A DNA stretch of 64,000 nt from Terasakiella sp. SH-1 (GTDB taxonomy: Bacteria > Pseudomonadota > Alphaproteobacteria > Rhodospirillales > Terasakiellaceae). Made by a program: the position numbers and the translations under genes. The stretch covers positions 3,397,501-3,461,500 of the forward strand of contig NZ_CP038255.1 in assembly GCF_004564135.1 (NCBI RefSeq). Direction: 5' to 3'. Shown one piece after another: positions 10,518 to 19,439 of this stretch (positions within the stretch are counted from its first letter, which is position 1; each line of letters begins with the position of its first letter). Below the pieces are notes generated by a model. The model did not search any database, was not told the DNA's origin, and saw only the letters and a program-made list of their open reading frames with translations.

Positions 10518-10600
10518 GTCAGGGGAAAAGCCCGTTTATAATTAACGAATAATCAATCTTTTGATTTTTTGATTAGTCTTATCCGCCCAAAACCACCTCA

Positions 10601-10618
10601 GTGTTTCACGTGAAACAC
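10601..10618. promoter_or_regulatory. parS site 2 in the mnmE-mnmG spacer
   Basis: GTGTTTCACGTGAAACAC is an 18-bp perfect palindrome containing the consensus 16-bp parS. It ends one base before the mnmE stop codon. Confidence 0.95.
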
Positions 10619-10619
10619 T

Positions 10620-11954
10620 CTATTTACCAATACAGAAATCACTAAAGACGATATCTAAAACATCTTCCACGTCGATTCGACCTGTGATTCGCCCCAAAGA
10701 CCGGGTTGCCATACGTAAATCTTCTGCGGCCAGTTCTGGTAAATCAATATGAGCAAATCGTTCCAAAGCTTGCAGACATTCTTCCAGAGCTTCACGATGA
10801 CGTGCCCGTGTTAAGGCAGGAGCCCCTGTCATCATACAACGGGTTGCAACTTCTTCTTCCAACTTGGCAAAAAACTCTGTCAGCCCCTCTTTTGATTTTG
10901 CAGATATATATATAGGCGTATGTCCTTTAATCTCAGAGATATCAGGCTTGTTATTGGTATCAATTTTATTGAGAACCACCAAACTATCTTCATCAATCAG
11001 ATTGAGGGTTTTCTCATCCAGATCAGGATAATCCCCACAATCAAACATGACGACTTTAAGATCAGAAGATTGTGCCCGATCTTGTGCCCGCTTGATCCCT
11101 TCAATCTCAATCACATCTTCACTGTGACGAATACCTGCCGTATCGGACACCACAACCGGATAGCCACCAATATCGAGATGACTTTCAATAATATCACGTG
11201 TGGTCCCGGCAATATCAGAAACAATAGCTACTTCGCGTTTTGCCAGATGATTGAGCAGACTGGATTTCCCCGCATTGGGTGGACCAACAATAGCCAAACG
11301 TACCCCATCGCGAAGAAGCTCACCACGATGACCATCTTTGAGATGATCTTGAATTTCTGTTGTCAGTACATCAACCTGAGCACGCACACCGGCTTCGACT
11401 TCTTCTGGTAAATCTTCATCAGGGAAATCTATCACCGCTTCAAAATGGGCGAGAATACGCACAATTCGATCTGCCCAGTCATTATAAAGAGAACCCAAAG
11501 CCCCTTCCATCTGACGAAGTGCCTGTTTGGCCTGGGCACGGGTTTCTGCATGGATCAAATCAGCCAGACCTTCAGCCGCTGTAAGATCCATTTTGTCATT
11601 TTCAAAGGCACGACGGGTAAATTCCCCCGGTTCAGCCAAGCGCAATCCATCTATCTTAGATAAAGCATCCATCAGGGCCTGAACAACAGCACGTCCCCCA
11701 TGGGTCTGAAATTCGACCACATCTTCACCGGTAAAGCTGTTGGGACCGGGGAAATAGAGCGCCAAGCCATCATCAATGGCCTCCCCATCATCGGGATCAA
11801 TCAAATGAACCCGCGTAGCATAACGCGGGATAAAACTGTCTTTTTGAGAAAGTTTTTGTAACACATTCAATGCATGGGGGCCGCTGAGACGTACAACAGC
11901 CACACCGCAACGCCCGGCCCCACTGGCCAGTGCAAATATGGTTTGGTCCATCAT
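10620..11954 (-). CDS. mnmE: tRNA modification GTPase MnmE (TrmE)
   Basis: Partner of MnmG in U34 modification of tRNAs. Domain order is the N-terminal tetrahydrofolate-binding domain (TIFALASGAGRCGVAVVRLS, GEFTRRAFENDKMDLT), helical domain, inserted GTPase domain with G1 PNAGKSSLLN, G2 region DIAGTTRD, G3 DTAG and G4 NKID, and the helical C-terminus ending in the diagnostic CIGK. 444 aa is typical. Two adjacent ATG codons (11954 and 11951) could start it; the ribosome-binding site is weak. Confidence 0.97.
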   Translation of the reverse strand: MMDQTIFALASGAGRCGVAVVRLSGPHALNVLQKLSQKDSFIPRYATRVHLIDPDDGEAIDDGLALYFPGPNSFTGEDVVEFQTHGGRAVVQALMDALSKIDGLRLAEPGEFTRRAFENDKMDLTAAEGLADLIHAETRAQAKQALRQMEGALGSLYNDWADRIVRILAHFEAVIDFPDEDLPEEVEAGVRAQVDVLTTEIQDHLKDGHRGELLRDGVRLAIVGPPNAGKSSLLNHLAKREVAIVSDIAGTTRDIIESHLDIGGYPVVVSDTAGIRHSEDVIEIEGIKRAQDRAQSSDLKVVMFDCGDYPDLDEKTLNLIDEDSLVVLNKIDTNNKPDISEIKGHTPIYISAKSKEGLTEFFAKLEEEVATRCMMTGAPALTRARHREALEECLQALERFAHIDLPELAAEDLRMATRSLGRITGRIDVEDVLDIVFSDFCIGK

Positions 11955-11965
11955 TTTATTTTATC

Positions 11966-12220
11966 TTAGTCGTTTGAGCTGCCGCCCATGGGGTTTTTAC
12001 CAAATTGGGACCAGAACATTTTCTGCAATTGCTCCATATTCGAAATCCCTGCGGGCAACCATGTTTTAAACAGGGTTTCCGGGTCCATGGCATTGAGGTT
12101 GTTTTTCATACGCTCTTCAACCTCTTTCATCATCATTTCCTGCATGGGCTTTACATCGGGTAGCCCCATAAAGGTACGGGCCTCTTCCGGTGTACAATCG
12201 ACATTAATGGTGATTTTCAT
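11966..12220 (-). CDS. DUF6489 family protein
   Basis: Small 84-aa protein starting MKITINVDCTPEEARTFMGL, with DVKPMQEMMMKEVEERM in the middle and a Trp-containing tail (FKTWLPAG, FWSQFG). I recognise this as the DUF6489 family, found beside mnmE in several alphaproteobacteria; its function is not known. The start at 12220 has GGGATGA upstream; the longer frame to 12286 adds residues unlike the family. It ends 11 bp before mnmE and is probably co-transcribed with it. Confidence 0.8.
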   Translation of the reverse strand: MKITINVDCTPEEARTFMGLPDVKPMQEMMMKEVEERMKNNLNAMDPETLFKTWLPAGISNMEQLQKMFWSQFGKNPMGGSSND

Positions 12221-12370
12221 GAGTTCATCCCATCTCAATTGAATAATCTTGCCCCTAATGTGACAATCTTTTGGCTTAAGGTCCATCCCTCATAGAAAAA
12301 AGGGTTGTTATTTTTGTAAAAAAGCGAAACTCTTCAAGAAGAAAAGACACAATAATGAATAGGCTTCGCC

Positions 12371-14410
12371 ATGTCCCACAATGAACTTGGCACACAAACC
12401 AGTCCTTACCTGTTACAACATGCTGATAACCCGGTCCATTGGAAAGCCTGGTCTGAGGATGTTTTTGCCCAGGCTCAGGAATTAAATAAACCAGTTTTGC
12501 TCTCCGTTGGCTATGCTGCATGCCATTGGTGCCATGTGATGGCCCATGAATCCTTTGAGGATATTGAAACCGCCCATTTGATGAATGATCTGTTCATCAA
12601 TGTCAAAGTCGACCGGGAAGAACATCCCGATGTGGATGCCCTTTATCAAAAAGCCCTGTCTGTTATGGGGCAACAAGGGGGCTGGCCCCTCACTGTTTTT
12701 TTAACCCCTTCGGGTCATCCCTTCTGGGGAGGAACCTATTTTCCCTTAAAAGCCCTTTATGGTCGTCCGTCTTTTAAGGATGTGCTGCAATCAATTTCCA
12801 ATGTTTTTCATACTCAAAAAGAAGACGTTGCCCAAAATGTTGAAGCGATCAGTGGCGCAATTGCAGAAGAAGCCATGCCAAAAGGCAATGGGCAAATGAC
12901 GATTAAAAACCTGACTGATCTGGTTGGGTCCATTCATCAGGCCCTGGATAGCGATTTTGGCGGTCTGACAGGCGCACCAAAATTTCCCCAGCCTGTCCTG
13001 TTTGATTTCTTCTGGCGAGCTAATTGGCTGAAAAAAGATAAAAAGATCGAAGACCTGATCCATCTCTCCTTGGAACAAATGTGTTTGGGCGGCATTTATG
13101 ATCATCTGAGCGGCGGTTTTGCCCGTTATTCCACCGATCAGGAATGGCTGGTGCCCCATTTTGAAAAAATGCTCTATGACAATGCACTGTTGGTTTCTCT
13201 TCTCACCATGGTTTGGCGCAAGCATCCCGAACCCTTGTTTAAACGCACCATTGAAGAAACCATCGGCTGGGCCATTGAAGAAATGACCATCAGAACACCA
13301 AAAGGAGCCGTGTTTGCAGCCGCCCTGGATGCCGATAGCGAAGGGGTCGAAGGGAAATTTTATGTTTGGGATGAACATGAGATTGACCAAATTCTTGGTA
13401 ATCACTCAAAATCATTTAAAGATGCTTATGATGTCACGTCACGGGGAAATTGGGAAAATAAAAATATTCTGCGCCGTGTAACACCTTTTACCTCCCTCAG
13501 TGATGAAAAAACTCTCAATAAATGTCGTCGCATACTTTATCAAGAACGTCACAAACGCATTGCCCCAGCACGTGATGATAAAGTTTTGCTGGATTGGAAC
13601 GCCATGATGGTCAAGGCCCTGTGTGAAGCCGGACTGGTGTTTGAACGTGAAGACTGGATCAAACGAGCAGAAGAAAGCTATCATGCCCTATTAGACATCA
13701 TGGATCATTCTGGAAAAGAACTTCACCATAGCTGGTGTAACGGCATTACCGGGGCCAAAGCTTATCTAGAAGATTATACCAATCTGGGTATGGCGGCCCT
13801 CGCCCTTTATGAAGTCACAGGCAAAGAAGAGTATTTTAAAAATGCTAAAACCTGGGCTGAATTACTTTTCGAACAATTCCTTGATCCTAAATCCGGGGCT
13901 TATACCATGTCCAGCCGCCCCACCGTGGCACAAATAGAAATTCAACAAAAACCGGTCCATGATAACGCCACCCCGTCTGGTAATGGTCTAATGGCTAATC
14001 TTCTCGTGGACCTCTATCACTTAAGTGGTGAAGAAAAATACAAGGAACGCTTTGAAAAATTACTCACAGCATTTGGCTCCCCCCATCCAAATGATATCTT
14101 TGGGATGCCCGGATTATGTTCAGCCCTGCTTCGTTTTGAAAAAATGGAAACCATTGCGATTTTAGGTACAAAAACAGATAAAGAAACTAAATCATTGATA
14201 AAAAAGGCTTCTTATTATCCTTCCCCCTCTAGAAAGCTTCTACTAGGTGGAAAACAGGGGAAAATTGATGGTCCAGCCTTACTTAAAGACAAAAAAATGA
14301 TCGACAAAAAGCCAACCGCTTATGTCTGTCAATTTGGCACCTGTTCTCTCCCCATTACCAGTGAAGATGAAATGGAAGGAACCTTAAGCTCCCTGCCAGA
14401 TCGTCCATAA
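12371..14410 (+). CDS. Thioredoxin-domain protein of the YyaL/SSP411 (DUF255) family
   Basis: 679-aa protein. The N-terminal DUF255 thioredoxin-like domain holds the CHWC motif (C51 and C54) in [17 protein letters not shown], followed by [19 protein letters not shown]. The rest is a six-hairpin (alpha/alpha) glycosidase-like barrel ([30 protein letters not shown]). The family is widespread, including mammalian SPATA20, but its physiological substrate is not established. It is divergent from the DUF6489-mnmE unit; ogt follows 81 bp downstream. Confidence 0.9.
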   Translation: MSHNELGTQTSPYLLQHADNPVHWKAWSEDVFAQAQELNKPVLLSVGYAACHWCHVMAHESFEDIETAHLMNDLFINVKVDREEHPDVDALYQKALSVMGQQGGWPLTVFLTPSGHPFWGGTYFPLKALYGRPSFKDVLQSISNVFHTQKEDVAQNVEAISGAIAEEAMPKGNGQMTIKNLTDLVGSIHQALDSDFGGLTGAPKFPQPVLFDFFWRANWLKKDKKIEDLIHLSLEQMCLGGIYDHLSGGFARYSTDQEWLVPHFEKMLYDNALLVSLLTMVWRKHPEPLFKRTIEETIGWAIEEMTIRTPKGAVFAAALDADSEGVEGKFYVWDEHEIDQILGNHSKSFKDAYDVTSRGNWENKNILRRVTPFTSLSDEKTLNKCRRILYQERHKRIAPARDDKVLLDWNAMMVKALCEAGLVFEREDWIKRAEESYHALLDIMDHSGKELHHSWCNGITGAKAYLEDYTNLGMAALALYEVTGKEEYFKNAKTWAELLFEQFLDPKSGAYTMSSRPTVAQIEIQQKPVHDNATPSGNGLMANLLVDLYHLSGEEKYKERFEKLLTAFGSPHPNDIFGMPGLCSALLRFEKMETIAILGTKTDKETKSLIKKASYYPSPSRKLLLGGKQGKIDGPALLKDKKMIDKKPTAYVCQFGTCSLPITSEDEMEGTLSSLPDRP

Positions 14411-14491
14411 GGGCGATTAATGGGAGTCGTCTCTTTTCATAATTTAAGAACCGAAACAAAAAAACTACATATGAATCCAAAAAGGACAAAG

Positions 14492-14962
14492 ATGGAAATT
14501 AAATGTACTTCAATTATGACAGCCGTAGGCACCCTGTCCTGTTTTGAAGAAAATGAAAAAATCATTGTGCTGGAATGGGGACAAGTCCCCCAAGGAATTG
14601 AAACCCCTCTTCTCAAAGAAGCCAAAGCCCAGCTTTCAGCCTATTTTAGTGCAAAGCTCACTGAATTTGATCTTCCCCTTGATCCTATGGGAACAGATCA
14701 TCAGAAAAAAGTCTGGCAAAAAATGATTGAAATTCCTTTTGGTCAAACCCGCCCTTATGGGGAAATTGCCAAAGAACTGAACAGCAGCGCGCAAGCCGTT
14801 GGAAGTGCCTGTGGTAAAAACCCCATTCCCATTCTCATTCCGTGCCATCGTATTGTTGGATCAAACGGCAATATGGGCGGCTATTCCGGAGGGGAAGGAC
14901 TGGAAACCAAGCTTCAACTCTTGCGTATGGAAGAAGCCATTCTTAGGGCCAGGACCCATTAA
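14492..14962 (+). CDS. ogt: Methylated-DNA-[protein]-cysteine S-methyltransferase
   Basis: Suicide repair protein that moves O6-alkyl groups from guanine to its own cysteine. The active-site motif IPCHRIVGSNG is present, preceded by the helix-turn-helix region PYGEIAKELNSSAQAVGSACG and followed by GGYSGGEGLETKLQLL. I start at ATG 14492 (MEIKCTSIM, 156 aa) because AAAGGA lies about six bases upstream; an open frame extends to 14420. Only the Ogt-type methyltransferase part is present, with no Ada regulatory domain. Confidence 0.92.
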   Translation: MEIKCTSIMTAVGTLSCFEENEKIIVLEWGQVPQGIETPLLKEAKAQLSAYFSAKLTEFDLPLDPMGTDHQKKVWQKMIEIPFGQTRPYGEIAKELNSSAQAVGSACGKNPIPILIPCHRIVGSNGNMGGYSGGEGLETKLQLLRMEEAILRARTH

Positions 14963-14983
14963 TCACGAAATTAACACTCTAAT

Positions 14984-15006
14984 GCCATCCTCGCGAATGT
15001 GGGGAT
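14984..15006 (+). repeat. Half-unit of the intergenic palindromic repeat family
   Basis: GCCATCCTCGCGAATGTGGGGAT matches the left half of the bipartite repeat seen at 18336 and 39370. It is a single half without its partner, in the ogt-qor spacer. Confidence 0.6.
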
Positions 15007-15025
15007 AATTGAACAAGGAAAAATC

Positions 15026-16000
15026 ATGACCCATGCAATCCGTATCCATGAACCCGGTGGCCCCGAAGCCCTGTCTTTCGATCAGATTGATCTGAATGAT
15101 CCTAAAGAAAATGAAGTTCAAATCCGATTTAAAGCCATTGGACTTAACTTCATTGATTGTTATCACCGCAGTGGTCTCTATCCTGTCCCTGCCCTGCCTC
15201 ATACCATTGGCATGGAAGGAGCTGGTGTGATTGAAGCTCTCGGTTCAAATGTGACAGAATTTTCTGTCGGTCAACGAGTTTGCATTGGCGCAGCCTTGGG
15301 CTGTTACACCGAAGTTGGTAATTTCGATCAAAATGTCGTTGTACCTCTGCCCGATGAAATTGAATTTGAAACAGCGGCTGCCATGATGTTGAAGGGAATG
15401 ACAGCTCATTACCTTTTACGTCGTATTTATAAAGTGACAGAAAAAGATACCATCCTTTTCCACGCAGCCGCTGGCGGAGTGGGTTCCATTGCCACCCAAT
15501 GGGCAAAATCCTTAGGCACAACTGTGATTGGTACCGTCGGTTCTTTAGATAAAGCCAAACTTGCCAAAGAACAGGGCTGTGATTTCCCTATTCTCTATCG
15601 TGAAGAAAATTTCACCGATCGTGTGCAGGATATCACCAATGGTGAAGGTGTCCCTGTGGTCTATGATTCCATTGGGGCAGCAACTTTTGAAGGTTCCCTT
15701 GATTGTTTGCGTCCACTAGGGATGATGGTTACTTATGGCAATGCAACAGGCCCTGTGCCAGATTTCTCCCCTGCCCTGCTGGCCCAAAAAGGTTCTCTTT
15801 TCATCACACGCCCCAGCCTGATGCATTATGTGGCCAAACGTGAAGACCTGCTGTGGGCAGCAAATGATCTCTTTGATGTGGTGAAATCAGGAGCGGTTCA
15901 AATTCATGTAAATCAAACATATGATCTTAAAGATGCCGCCCAGGCCCATCGTGATTTGGAAGATCGCAAAACCACGGGCTCAACCATTCTTATTCCTTAA
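15026..16000 (+). CDS. NADPH:quinone oxidoreductase (zeta-crystallin type, MDR superfamily)
   Basis: 324-aa zinc-independent medium-chain dehydrogenase/reductase. The N-terminal GroES-like domain shows IGLNFIDCYHRSGLYP and IGMEGAGVIEALGSNV; the cofactor-binding Rossmann segment is AAAGGVGSIATQWAK. These are typical of quinone oxidoreductases of the Qor type. I start at ATG 15026 (MTHAIRIHEPGG) because of AAGGA nine bases upstream. The physiological electron acceptor cannot be told. Confidence 0.88.
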   Translation: MTHAIRIHEPGGPEALSFDQIDLNDPKENEVQIRFKAIGLNFIDCYHRSGLYPVPALPHTIGMEGAGVIEALGSNVTEFSVGQRVCIGAALGCYTEVGNFDQNVVVPLPDEIEFETAAAMMLKGMTAHYLLRRIYKVTEKDTILFHAAAGGVGSIATQWAKSLGTTVIGTVGSLDKAKLAKEQGCDFPILYREENFTDRVQDITNGEGVPVVYDSIGAATFEGSLDCLRPLGMMVTYGNATGPVPDFSPALLAQKGSLFITRPSLMHYVAKREDLLWAANDLFDVVKSGAVQIHVNQTYDLKDAAQAHRDLEDRKTTGSTILIP

Positions 16001-16008
16001 AAAGATAG

Positions 16009-16075
16009 GTCGTCCTCAACTTGATTGGGGACCTTTCTCCTTTGAGAAAAAGGTCTCCACATTCGCGAGGACGAC
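16009..16075. repeat. Bipartite palindromic repeat (67 bp)
   Basis: Starts GTCGTCCTCAACTTGATTGG and ends ATTCGCGAGGACGAC, with GGACCTTTCTCC / AAAAAGGTCTCC in the centre. Each half can fold, and the outer ends pair with each other. It fills the spacer between convergent qor and the pirin gene and may act as a two-way terminator. Confidence 0.75.
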
Positions 16076-16084
16076 AATCAATGA

Positions 16085-16915
16085 TCAAAACTTCCCAGCT
16101 CGAAAATCTTCAAAAGCCTGATAGATTTCTTCTCGTGTATTCATCACGAAAGGACCATGACGGGCAATGGGTTCCTTGATCGGATCAGCAGACAACAAAA
16201 TAAACCGTCCCCCTTCTGGTCCTGCTTTTACAGACAAGACATCACCATCTTCCAATGTGACCAAACGGTCCGTTTCAATATCTTCCCCATCTAAATGGAT
16301 GCTGCCTTCAAAAGCATAAAGAAAAGCAGATTGTCCTTCAGGAAGGGGCAGATCAATTTTACTCTCTGCCTGCATAGCAAGGTCAAGGAAAATGGGCTTA
16401 GTAACAATTTCCTGAACCGGACCTTTAAGACCCAAAATTTCACCAGCGATGACTTTTAACGTCCCTACCCCGTCAATTTCTTTCACCACAATATCTTGTG
16501 CAGAAAGGTCTTGATAACGTGGGGCTGTCATTTTTTGGTCTGCGGGCAAATTCACCCAAAGCTGAAATCCTTTCATCAACCCATCTGTTTGTTCCGGCAT
16601 TTCAGAATGAACAATACCCCGACCAGCTGTCATCCATTGTGCCCCACCCGTTTCCAGTAAACCTTCGTTACCCGCACTATCGCGGTGGCGCATTTTACCG
16701 TGAAGCATATAAGTCACCGTTTCAAATCCCCGGTGCGGATGGTCTGGAAATCCGGCGATATAATCAGCCCCCTCTTCTGAGCCAAACACATCTAAAAGCA
16801 AAAAGGGATCAAATGTATTAAGTGTCGGCGTGCCAATCACCCGTTTAATTTTCACCCCTGCCCCATCGCTGACTTCAATGGGACTGACAATTTGATCAAT
16901 GGTTCTCTGTTTCAT
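16085..16915 (-). CDS. Pirin family protein
   Basis: Bicupin protein of the pirin family. The N-terminal cupin shows the metal-site motif DHPHRGFETVTYMLHG and RGIVHSEMP; the C-terminal cupin region is LPLPEGQSAFLYAFEGS. Bacterial pirins include quercetinase-like dioxygenases and regulatory proteins; which applies here is unknown. I use ATG 16915 (MKQRTIDQIV, 276 aa), with AAGAGAG upstream; an ATG at 16930 would add five residues. Upstream lies parS site 3. Confidence 0.9.
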   Translation of the reverse strand: MKQRTIDQIVSPIEVSDGAGVKIKRVIGTPTLNTFDPFLLLDVFGSEEGADYIAGFPDHPHRGFETVTYMLHGKMRHRDSAGNEGLLETGGAQWMTAGRGIVHSEMPEQTDGLMKGFQLWVNLPADQKMTAPRYQDLSAQDIVVKEIDGVGTLKVIAGEILGLKGPVQEIVTKPIFLDLAMQAESKIDLPLPEGQSAFLYAFEGSIHLDGEDIETDRLVTLEDGDVLSVKAGPEGGRFILLSADPIKEPIARHGPFVMNTREEIYQAFEDFRAGKF

Positions 16916-16999
16916 TTTTCTCTCTTTCATCTCATCTCTATTTACCCTTAAGATAAAACGAAACCCGGCTTTCGATTAGAGGCCCAATTGGAAACAAAT

Positions 17000-17015
17000 T
17001 GTTTCACGTGAAACG
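17000..17015. promoter_or_regulatory. parS site 3
   Basis: TGTTTCACGTGAAACG differs from consensus parS only at the last base. It lies in the divergent spacer between the pirin and DUF4197 genes. Confidence 0.88.
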
Positions 17016-17038
17016 CTCAATAAGAAATGGGAATAGAT

Positions 17039-17776
17039 ATGCGCTTTTTTATCTTTGTCATCACAATCATTATGATCCCCCCTCAACAGGCATCTGCTTT
17101 TGATTTGCTAAACACCTTAAAAAAGACTGTTGAAGAAAATGTGCAGATTCCGGGGGCCACAAAATCATTGGGTCTTAGTGAACAACAAATTATTGAGGGG
17201 CTTCAAGAAGCCCTTAGGGTTGGTACAGAAACAGTCACCAAACAAATTGGAGCTGTAGATGGATATAATACGGACCCACAAATCCATATCCCCTTGCCTG
17301 ATGAACTACAACAGGTTCAAAATCTACTGACAAAATTCGGTCTCTCTGCCCTGGCTGATGATGTTGAATTAAAGCTCAATCGCGCAGCTGAACAGGCTGC
17401 TCCCTTAGCCAAGGATATCATCTGGAAAACCATCAATGAGATGAAACTGCAAGATGCCAAAGCCATTTACAATGGCCCCAAGGATGCGGCCACACAGTAT
17501 TTTAAAAAGGTGGCTTCAACTGACCTTCAACAAACCATCACTCCCATTGCTGAAAACAGCCTGAAAGATGTTGGGGCCTTAAACGCTTATGACACTCTGA
17601 TCGGACAATATAAATCCCTTCCCTTTGTCCCTGATGTAAAAGCTGATCTGGTCAATCACACGACCAAATTAGCTATGGAGGGGATTTTTTATTATCTTGC
17701 CCGTGAAGAAGCTGCTATTCGTGAAAATCCGGCCAAACGTACGACTGAAATTTTAAAAACTGTCTTTGGAAAATGA
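17039..17776 (+). CDS. DUF4197 family exported protein
   Basis: 245-aa secreted or periplasmic protein with a signal peptide (MRFFIFVITIIMI...QASA, cleavage before FDLL). The mature part matches the DUF4197 family: LGLSEQQIIEGLQEALRVGTE, PLPDELQQVQ, LLTKFGLSALADDVE, LNRAAEQAAP and the end GIFYYLAREEAAIRENP. The function of this family is unknown. The start at 17039 is preferred to 17027 because GGGA then acts as ribosome-binding site. It overlaps the potassium-channel gene by 4 bp (ATGA). Confidence 0.88.
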   Translation: MRFFIFVITIIMIPPQQASAFDLLNTLKKTVEENVQIPGATKSLGLSEQQIIEGLQEALRVGTETVTKQIGAVDGYNTDPQIHIPLPDELQQVQNLLTKFGLSALADDVELKLNRAAEQAAPLAKDIIWKTINEMKLQDAKAIYNGPKDAATQYFKKVASTDLQQTITPIAENSLKDVGALNAYDTLIGQYKSLPFVPDVKADLVNHTTKLAMEGIFYYLAREEAAIRENPAKRTTEILKTVFGK

Positions 17777-18330
17777 TCGTCTCTATCTTTCAAAAGTATC
17801 TCCATTCCCTGTCCATCTCAAAACTGAATGTGGTCAGCGTTTTTATCACTTTAGGCGGCATCACGGCGTTGGTTATCGCCATCTGTGCCCCTATCCTGTT
17901 TTGGGCAGAAACAGGGGCTGAGGAAGCGAATATTAAAAGCTGGGAAGATGCCTTGTGGCTCTCCTTTATGATTGTCACCACCATCGGTTTTGGCGATTTT
18001 TACCCCATTACCGGAATTGGCCGCTTGGTTGCCATCCCGCTTGCCGCCACAGGAATTGGCGTGTTTGGAACACTGGCAGGTTATATTGGATCCATTGTCC
18101 TGGATAAAGTTGTGCGTCAAGCCACAACCGATATGCTGCATCAACAAAATGAGCGTATTGAAGGACTTGCCAAACAAAACAATGAACTCAATGCCCATAT
18201 TAAAGACATTGCTTCAGAAAATAAAAAACTGAACCGCTTGATTGTTGAACTGAGCCAAAACAATCAGGACCTGAATGAAAAGATTGGTCGTGATACAGAT
18301 GAAATTTTAAAGGCTTTGAAAGAAAGATAA
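17773..18330 (+). CDS. Two-transmembrane potassium channel with C-terminal coiled coil
   Basis: 185-aa protein. A first membrane helix (about residues 18-42) is followed by a pore helix and selectivity filter TTIGFGDFYP (TIGFGD in place of TVGYGD), then a second helix rich in Gly. The cytoplasmic tail from about residue 120 is a predicted coiled coil (QQNERIEGLAKQNNELNAHI and further heptads) instead of an RCK domain. This matches small Ion_trans_2 channels. It is translationally coupled to the DUF4197 gene, suggesting the two proteins are made together. The gating signal is unknown. Confidence 0.85.
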   Translation: MIVSIFQKYLHSLSISKLNVVSVFITLGGITALVIAICAPILFWAETGAEEANIKSWEDALWLSFMIVTTIGFGDFYPITGIGRLVAIPLAATGIGVFGTLAGYIGSIVLDKVVRQATTDMLHQQNERIEGLAKQNNELNAHIKDIASENKKLNRLIVELSQNNQDLNEKIGRDTDEILKALKER

Positions 18331-18335
18331 AATAC

Positions 18336-18399
18336 GTCATCCTCGCGAATGCGGGGATCTCTTTCATCATAAAAGATTCCCGATCTAGCCGGGAATGAC
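18336..18399. repeat. Bipartite palindromic repeat (64 bp)
   Basis: GTCATCCTCGCGAATGCGGG... joined to ...GATTCCCGATCTAGCCGGGAATGAC. It lies between the convergent channel and glycosyltransferase genes, with outer GTCAT/ATGAC ends complementary. Confidence 0.8.
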
Positions 18400-18406
18400 A
18401 TTTTGG

Positions 18407-19381
18407 TTAATCAAAATCCGCAGGTGCTTTGCCCTTTTTCCCTGCCCCTGGTTTCCATTCATCAGATCGTTCAATTTTACCATCAGGGGTAAAAGCAGCC
18501 AGACAGTTCTTAATCGCCTTGACCTTATCTTTATGAGGCTTCATACGCACGCGAATATGATCCCATAAAAAACGGTTAAATAAACCACCATAGACCTTGC
18601 GATGGAACCGTTCAGCACGCGAAACCGCCCGACAGTAGGCATAATCAATATGATCTTCTGTTAACAATGGCGGTTTTTCCAAAATGGTAAAATACATCGC
18701 CAAGACAGATTCATAACGTGAGCGCCCTTTTTGTGCCGATAAACGATCCGGGGCGGCATGAGGCAACAACCCCACATCCCCAAAGACGCGTGCCCCCTTT
18801 TCATGGGCGAAAAGGCGGAAAAACAGCATCTGATCGGGCGAAACCAGACGGGGATCACATCCCCCCACTTGTTGATAATAGCTTTTCTTAAACAGCATAC
18901 AGGTGGAATTAGCCGGATTATTGCGAATGAAAAAACGCAACCCATCTTCCATCACTTCCATCTGAGGTTCTGAAACTTCACGCTCTAACGGATCTTCCTC
19001 GCCTTGCCATTCAAAATAGGATGAATGACCCCAGGCATGATTGACGTTGAATTTCTCACAAGCTTCAATCAACCATTTTGAGGATTGCGGTGTCAGCAGA
19101 TCATCCCCATCACACAGTTTGATCCATTCATGACTTGCTGCCTCAACCCCCGCATTCGTGCCCCAGGAAGCCCCTAGGTTTTCCTGTTCGATGATGATGG
19201 TTTTAGCCTTTAAATCCTTTGTACAGTCTTTAATCACCTGTACAGAGCTATCTGAAGACCCATCATCAACAAAGATATATTCCCGTTCATCAATATCTAT
19301 TTGTGCCTCAAGAGATCGGATCACTTCGGGCAGATATTCTTCTTTATTGAAAACGGTAATGACGTAGGAAACAGCAGTCAT
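18407..19381 (-). CDS. Glycosyltransferase family 2
   Basis: 324-aa GT-A fold enzyme: SYVITVFNKEEYLPEVIRSL at the N-terminus, VDDGSSDSS (nucleotide binding), and LCDGDDLLTP with the metal-binding DxD. No membrane segment is evident, so it acts on the cytoplasmic face. The acceptor and donor sugars are unknown. GAGGAAG lies upstream of the ATG. It stands alone between two palindromic repeats. Confidence 0.88.
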   Translation of the reverse strand: MTAVSYVITVFNKEEYLPEVIRSLEAQIDIDEREYIFVDDGSSDSSVQVIKDCTKDLKAKTIIIEQENLGASWGTNAGVEAASHEWIKLCDGDDLLTPQSSKWLIEACEKFNVNHAWGHSSYFEWQGEEDPLEREVSEPQMEVMEDGLRFFIRNNPANSTCMLFKKSYYQQVGGCDPRLVSPDQMLFFRLFAHEKGARVFGDVGLLPHAAPDRLSAQKGRSRYESVLAMYFTILEKPPLLTEDHIDYAYCRAVSRAERFHRKVYGGLFNRFLWDHIRVRMKPHKDKVKAIKNCLAAFTPDGKIERSDEWKPGAGKKGKAPADFD

Positions 19382-19400
19382 TTTATCTTCCTCATGTCAT

Positions 19401-19430
19401 AAAAAATATCCCCGCTTTCGCGGGGATGAC
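19401..19430 (-). terminator. Terminator after rho formed by a repeat half-unit
   Basis: ATCCCCGC (19408-19415) pairs with GCGGGGAT (19420-19427) around a TTTC loop, and GAC follows, as in the dispersed repeat family. On the minus strand the stem is followed by ATTTTTTA, giving a good rho-independent terminator downstream of rho. Confidence 0.75.
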
Positions 19431-19439
19431 ACTTTTTGA

